NCBI RefSeq assembly: GCF_000264995.1
Contig: NW_006767453.1
Span: 78,272-142,271, forward strand
Source: Punctularia strigosozonata HHB-11173 SS5
Taxonomy: Eukaryota; Basidiomycota; Agaricomycetes; Corticiales; Punctulariaceae
DNA length: 64,000 nucleotides
Reading direction: 5' to 3'
A model generated the notes under the pieces. It was not told where the DNA came from and searched no databases. It saw only the letters and a program-made list of their open reading frames with translations. Made by a program: the position numbers and the translations under genes. Position 1 is the stretch's first letter. Each line of letters begins with the position of its first letter. Below, in pieces: positions 58,240 to 64,000 of this stretch.

Positions 58240-61233
58240 CACTATGACCCATAGGTATACAACTAGCGTAACTCGTCGCGCGTAATGGCGGGCGGGTAAC
58301 CCGCGTTGCCTCGCGTGTAGGAAGCACGCGCCGTCGACCATGTGACCACGCGCCTCCTCTCCGCTGCAAGCTCGGGAACGCCGGTCTCGACGCAGTAACG
58401 ACTCGACCAATTGAACAGCTTTCATTCATCAGGCTATGGATTCAACTGCATATGTTCTGCCTCAGGTTCTTGGAGTAATGCCATCGTACATACGCGGATT
58501 CGTTAAGATCTGCGCTAGCACAGCAACAACAGCAACGATATATTTTTCGGTACGCTCCACACCCCGTAACCGCAATTGTACGGTCTTGGAATCTCCATGC
58601 AAACGTGGTAAGCTCTACTCTGAATAAGGATGCGCGCGGTGTGTTGAGGTTTTACAGATGTGTCACGATACCGTGCATGCCGGTGCCGTATCGTTCGGTT
58701 GCATGGCTTCATACTACAACATCCCGCAAATATGAATAATAAGAACACTTTTGTGCTATAGCTTTGGATACCGTGCGTCGATCCTTGCCTTCGGGCCGCC
58801 CAGAAGTCTGTGTACCCCTCACTATACCCGCGGACACCGGCACCGCAGCGTTGTTTCCGCCATCTATGACCCTGGATGTCTCTATCGAATTTTAAGATCT
58901 ATGCCATGGGCTCTAAAGCAAGCACGTGTATCAAGTTCCATCTCACTGCCAAGGGACGCGGCGTTGGATTCGTTCACCATGTTCGTCATCTATGAACACA
59001 GCACATCCTATTGTATGTTATCTGACTTCCTGTCTTAGGGTACGCACTATGACTTCTTGCCTCGCTTTGCCGAGAACCCTCGACGTGCCTGCCATCTGAC
59101 CCTCTCTGCTCACCAGTCTACGCACTATTTTCCCACGCGATGCTCACTAAACTTGTGCTGCGGGATACAGCTCTCACAGCATCGATGCTGTGCCTCGTAT
59201 CGCTATAGACTGCGAGAGCCTTAGTATCGGAGCATGCACCGCACTGCACCGGAGTAATTCAATCCGGGGCCGTTCATCGCCGAGTTCTGCCCTACCTATC
59301 GTCCGGGTTGCTCCATCACGGCTTTATGAGAGTTTCACCGCTGGCCGGCACGATGTGAGACATACATGTCGTCCATGTACCGCGATGTTCAGGCGTGTGT
59401 CAGTGGCATAGGCGCCGTAACGTCAAAATGCCGTTCTTATCATCGACGCTGGAGCTGGCGACTCGCCTCGGTTAATGTCCATTCCATCCTCGATGGGGCT
59501 ATGTGTGATTCTTTTTCTTGCGTTTCTCAATCACGTTTCTCTATAGCTCAACAGCCATCCGCCGCGTGCCTTTGAACGCCAGCGTACTTAAGCTGCGCAA
59601 TGGACGCCAACCAGAGGCACTGCTCGTTCTCCATTTTACTCCCATGGCAAACCGACTCTCACCACGGTGAGTGGGCTGTTGCAGTGCTTCCATTATGCTC
59701 ATGCATTGTTCTTGTTCTTCGAGCAGACAACAGCTTACAAGGTCAGGAGGCGACAGCAATGCTGACGATTGGCCTCTTGTGGACCAAGGGTACGCCTCAT
59801 TTCCCCGAGGATATGGCCACACGGTCAATGAGAATTCGCCCGCTCATACTGCCTGTTTTTGCAGAAAACCGGACAAACCACCTGGCAGCTACAACCCTCA
59901 GCGCCCGAAGCCGAGACCGAAATGATGCTCGAAGGCAGCCGACTTTCGTACAAAATCCCTTCATCTAAACCGCACCGCGTCTTTCTTCGCATCAACTGCG
60001 CCCTTTCGAGCCTTGAGGACGGATGCCTCCGTCCCGACTTCTGCGATTGATTGCACCCTAGCTTGTTCCCGCCTTGTTGCCATCGCTGTCAAATCCTGCT
60101 TATGATGATTGTCTATCTCTGCAAATAGATGTGCGCGTTCCTCGTGAGCCGTGCCGGCCTTGGCATCACTACTATGTATCACGGTCTGACAAGAACACCT
60201 TCCGCCAACGCTGCTGCCACGGACGCACTAGCCTCGACGCACTCCGACTATCTCCCCAACGTCGTTCTAGCGCAGACGAATGACACCCCGAAACGCGCTT
60301 CAACCTCATAAGTGGCCGAAGCCTGAAATGCGCGCCTTCGCTACTTGCATACCGGTAACGAGGATAATCCGCGCCTGTACCGCTCGTACATGTCATCTTG
60401 CTCATGCTCGTCGTAGCTTTCCATCCGTCCGGCGCAGCACGCTCGCTCCACTATCCAAAGCTGCTCTCCTTACCTTCCGCGCTTCATTACCTGCATTCAA
60501 TTCAGATGGCTGTGACACTAAGCATACTTAAGTTGGAACGTGAACACTCGTCTGCATGCCAGTAGTGCTGCAATCAGCGGTCCAGTGTGTGTACACGGGT
60601 TCGTCAGTATTCGATCAAATCCGTGACCGATAGTATCATGTGCCTGAGTATGACGAAAGCAATCTGAATTTGAGGATAGGCAATGGATGACCATCACGTC
60701 AACCGGCGCTCGAAGTTGCATGCCCCCTCTCCCAGAGTCATTAATGCGTGTGAATATTATACCATATCCGGCATGTTGCAGAGTCGTTAATGAACGTCAT
60801 TGGTTCTCTCCCTTCTCCGTGTCGTCGCTTCCGCCCTTTGTCCGCCGCCACGACCGTCGAGCGTACCGGCAGGTCGCATCCACCGGCAAGACTTGCTTTT
60901 TGTGAGCCTACCGGTCCCAAACGTTGGCCCTGCGAACGGCCGTTCCCAATACAAATATGCCCGTTTTTATAGTCTGTTTCTCATGAGAACGGGCTGCTCT
61001 GCCTCACGGACGTCGCTTGCGTCCTCCGAACTCCGATCAAAGGTCGCATTTCCGGTTGGCTAGCCCGTGTTTGGGTAAATCCCTTGGCTTCTCACCATGT
61101 TCGTGCTCGTGTTTCACTCGAGCCGCTCGAGACTGGTTTGCGCGGCGGTCTTATAAGGCGTCCCTGGGTGTGGTCTCGCCGTCGTCGGATCCTGCAAGGT
61201 CGACTCCGTCAGAGCAAAGCTGCCCGCGTATCA
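58240..61233. other. Gene-poor interval
   Basis: About 3 kb without a gene I can support. A minus-strand open stretch at 59961-60182 is charged and Ala-rich (HEERAHLFAEIDNHHKQDLT) and a piece at about 60430-60500 (ARKVRRAALDSGASVLRRTD) has a similar look. They could be exons of an unrecognised coiled-coil protein, but no joined product is convincing. Confidence 0.4.
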
Positions 61234-62640
61234 GATGATTCGTCCTTGGACTCTCTTTGCCCTCTGTGGTCTCCTTGCAGCCGTCACAGCCTCTCCGTTG
61301 AGTCTCTCCTCGAGGGCATTGCTTCCTAGCATCGCGGAAGGCAAGCACCACTCAAGCATCTTCTGTGATTCGTGTCGAACTGAACTGGGCGTTTACAGAC
61401 AAGTTTGATGAACTGAAATTCTACTTCCAGTACGCGTCGTCAGCGTATTTGGACACTTGTGCGAAACCGAATGGCAATACTCTCATTGAAGAGGTACTTT
61501 CCTGGGTATTCATTCAACTTGTCGTTCGCTTATACGAGGAGGTTCTCTAGTTCAGCTCTGCGGTGATAGACACTCAAGGATTCATTGCAAGGGATGACAG
61601 TAGGTAACGCCAGGCTCGCAGTCTATTCGCCGTGCCCCTCGCATTCACATCCTTCGTGTAGGAAGGAAATAGTGGTGGCTCTGCGGGGTAGGTGAGTATG
61701 CGCGAGATTGCGGTCACTTCGTCACGCTCAAGCTGCCTCAGCTCCGACTTCGCGGATGCCCTCACAGACATCAACATCCTCCTAGTTCCGTTCTTATCGC
61801 CAGAAGTGGTCAGCCCTCGTAAGCTCCCGAGTTTTTTCCATGCCACATTCACAAAAATGACGGGTTATCTCACGTCCCGAAGTCGGCGTTCTCGTTCACG
61901 CAGGATTCCTCACAGGGTGTGTGCACGCCCACATGGACATCTTGGAAATGTGGGAGTAATGAAACGGCAAACCCACAGCTGGAACTCGGTCGTCAAGAAC
62001 GTGACGGCCGTGGTGTCCTCCCAACTGTCTGCCCACCCTGATTATACCATCGTCACCTCCGGGCACTCACTCGGCGGGGCACTGTCCTCGATCGCCGCTG
62101 TGTCCTTAGCGGAGAACTTCCCGAAAAGGTTAGTCGATCCTCCTATACTCATCGGGATGTACTCATGCTTTGTGTAGCCCCATTCGTATGTACACGTATG
62201 GGCAACCTCGAACCGGCGATCCTTCGTATGCGTTCTGGGTGAACGACAAATTTGGCGCGAACGCGTTCAGAGGTGGAAGTTCTCGTTAGCTTCCGTCACC
62301 TCGTGCTGATCATGTTTCTCATCGTGATGGGCAGTAACGCACACCAACGATGGGTAAATCAGCGGTTTGCTAACCTCTGTTATCCCAGTAACTCATCCAG
62401 TGATCCCTAGCGTACCGACTTTGATACCGCAATTGATCGGGTACCGGCATCATGGTACGCATCGTCATGTCGGTCGCATGCCCACATTCTAAAAGTACGT
62501 TGTCAGGCATTGAGTACTGGCAGTTCCAAGATCCCGCAGCAGCAGCCAACACCACACAGTGCGCTGCTGATGGGGAAGATCCGAACTGCTCCGCTTCCAT
62601 AGAACCGTCTGGAGGCATCAACGACGCGCATCATACCTAG
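61234..62640 (+). CDS. Class 3 lipase, secreted
   Basis: Alpha/beta-hydrolase triacylglycerol lipase. Signal peptide: MIRPWTLFALCGLLAAVTAS. After a 43 bp intron (GTGATTCG..TTTACAG) comes YKFDELKFYFQYASSAYLDT. Further exons: VVALRGS then SDFADALTDINILLVPFLSP, VGVMKRQTHSWNSVVKNVTA, YTIVTSGHSLGGALSSIAAV (nucleophile Ser in GHSLGG), MYTYGQPRTGDPSYAFWVND, THTND (near the catalytic Asp) and RHHGTEYWQFQDPAAAANT (catalytic His region) to the stop at 62638-62640. About 300 aa as usual. Exon borders are estimates. Confidence 0.87.
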
Positions 62641-62981
62641 TTTGTGATTGTATACCGTCATAGAAGACGTTGACTGACAGTAGCTTCTATAGTCTCGGGA
62701 TCGACGCTGGCACAGCGTTCTGTTCTTGAGGTGCTTAACACATCGTTCACTGAACGGATAGCCTATATGATTCTCGGACAACATTGATACACTCGCTCCA
62801 TCCCCACAAGGACGATTCAGCAATAAATACACGGTCGTGCTGCTAAGCCTGTGATTTAGGCAGTTACAACGATATTATTGGCATATAAGCGGTCTGCGTA
62901 TATACACGTTTGAAACGAGTGTCCGGGAATGAGTACAAAAGCGTATAGCCGATACACGCAGCATGGAGAAGTCTCTCCGGT
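62641..62981. other. Intergenic
   Basis: 341 bp between convergent 3' ends of the lipase and the peroxidase. Nothing recognised. Confidence 0.5.
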
Positions 62982-63794
62982 TCATATGGATGCCTGCGCG
63001 GCTTTCCGCCCCTCCTCGACCTCCTTGCGGAACTGCGTCGTCTCAGAGGCAATAGAGCGGACCGTCTGCACCTCATCCGGGACGTGCCAATGAGCGGGAA
63101 AACGGTTCTCCCCAAACCATGCCTGCGGGAGGCCGGAACGTGTCAGCCTCGGAGATGCACGAAGAGGTAAAGCTAATTTTACCTCTAGCCCCTCCTTCGT
63201 GAAAGTCCCCGTTTGGGGATCTCGGACACGGTCGAAGGCCGAGACGGCCTCCGACGCCGCTAAGATAGATCTGAAGAGATTCAGAGGCTTGCTGAGCGTG
63301 AGCTCGCGACGGACGCGAGCCCGAACGAAGTCCTCCTTCGTCATCCCACCCGGCGGACAAGAGGCGACAAACTCGTGGTATAACGTCGGGTCGACCTGAC
63401 GCGGCGCGTATTTGGCGTGGGGGGCCGCGTCCGCGTGAACGATGGAGGCGTCGTGTTCGATGCGGTTGTGCAGCGCGAGGTTCTCGAGGTCGAGAGTCCA
63501 GGAGGGTGCGAGCCCGACGAAGCGGAAGGTGCCGCAAGCGATGAGACCGGTCAGGGCTAGGATGTAGCAGAGGGGCGTAGACAGGTTGTAGGCGACCCGA
63601 AGTCCAGAAACGAGCTGGCCTAGGGAGATATTCTTCCCATTGTGCGGTCTGACGTTAGATCATGCGTTAGCTACCGGGAATTGGACCGTTCAAATGGCTA
63701 CACACAAGATATGGTAGTTGGAGAGCGTGTTAAGAGCAGGGCACGGCGATCGCGAATCCGTGGGTCCGGGAGGCGTCCAAGAAAAGGCGTCCAT
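62982..63794 (-). CDS. Heme-thiolate peroxidase, chloroperoxidase type
   Basis: Peroxidase family 2 enzyme. The start MDAFSWTPPGPTDSRSPCPA at 63794 places the proximal heme Cys in the PCP motif close to the N-terminus. The next exon gives GKNISLGQLVSGLRVAYNLS, then NLALHNRIEHDASIVHADA with the EHD motif (acid-base Glu), typical of the chloroperoxidase branch rather than EGD of the peroxygenase branch. The tail is DFVRARVRRELTLSKPLNLF, AWFGENRFPAHWHVPDEVQT, IASETTQFRKEVEEGRKAAQ. About 230 aa, short for the family, with no signal peptide, so possibly intracellular. The start is backed by a TATA box 37 bp upstream. Confidence 0.83.
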
Positions 63795-63830
63795 GGCTGG
63801 GGAAGTGCCGTGAGTGATCCAGCATTGCGG

Positions 63831-63838
63831 TTTATATA
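63831..63838 (-). promoter_or_regulatory. TATA box of the peroxidase gene
   Basis: TATATAAA on the minus strand, about 37 bp before the ATG at 63794. It would make an upstream in-frame Met at about 63860 part of the promoter and so argues for the shorter start. Confidence 0.65.
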
Positions 63839-64000
63839 TGGCGGACGAGTCCGCCGCTGGCATGATGACGGAATCAAAAGGTTATCCGTCGCCGCCGGCA
63901 CCCAATCATACTCAGTCATGCCCGTTCGAAAGCCTGTCTATAAGAGGCTCGAGACGTCCCGCGCGAGTCGAAATGCTAGGAATGCCGCGGAATGTAGGTG

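Noticed and set aside
59961-60182. Ala/Glu-rich minus-strand open frame
   Set aside because: Could be an exon of a coiled-coil protein, but no neighbouring exons splice into a convincing gene.

Overview
The window looks like a scaffold from a basidiomycete fungus, most likely an Agaricomycete wood-decay type such as a polypore. Genes are dense on both strands and cut by many 48-65 bp GT..AG introns. Several promoters carry TATA boxes 40-65 bp before the ATG. The gene set (GH74 xyloglucanase, GH35 beta-galactosidase, class 3 lipase, heme-thiolate peroxidase, F-box and BTB families) fits this group. Two runs of N (7182-7730 and 46382-46751) are assembly gaps.

Layout. 1-3.2 kb: 5' part of an allantoate/nicotinate-type MFS transporter (-) and pantothenate synthetase (+). 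3.2-8.6 kb: a small F-box-like family with one full gene, one C-terminal remnant, a second gene, and an inverted copy of that gene's start, followed by GC-rich tandem repeats around the first gap. 9-15 kb: an RNase P/MRP RPP40-like subunit, a disordered unknown protein and a MUP1-like methionine permease. 15.6-20.9 kb: two paralogous unknown genes in inverted orientation bracketing GPI8 and the NAD(P)HX dehydratase. 21.9-30.1 kb: three head-to-tail kinase-like genes (K1-K3), each with a helical N-terminal region resembling the MLKL 4-helix-bundle/brace. 30.7-38 kb: dolichyl-diphosphatase, GH74 and phosphoglucomutase. 38.6-40.7 kb: a fourth gene of the kinase family (K4). 41-44.5 kb: a small membrane protein and a disrupted double-BTB gene. 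44.5-50.1 kb: a repeat island with a solo LTR nested in another repeat, and the second gap. 50.9-64 kb: VPS25, GH35, a RING/coiled-coil protein, a lipase and a chloroperoxidase-like enzyme.

The most notable signal is the K1-K4 family. K4 keeps the kinase Lys, the HGD catalytic Asp and DFG. K1-K3 keep DFG but have HGY or HGN in place of HRD/HGD, and K3 also has Arg for the VAIK Lys, so three of four look like pseudokinases. This recalls the animal pairing of an active kinase (RIPK3) with a pseudokinase executor (MLKL), but a cell-death role here is inference. All four genes also appear to carry a 3-nt micro-exon (one Gly codon: GGC, GGT, GGT, GGA) in the catalytic loop, flanked by two 49-62 bp introns.
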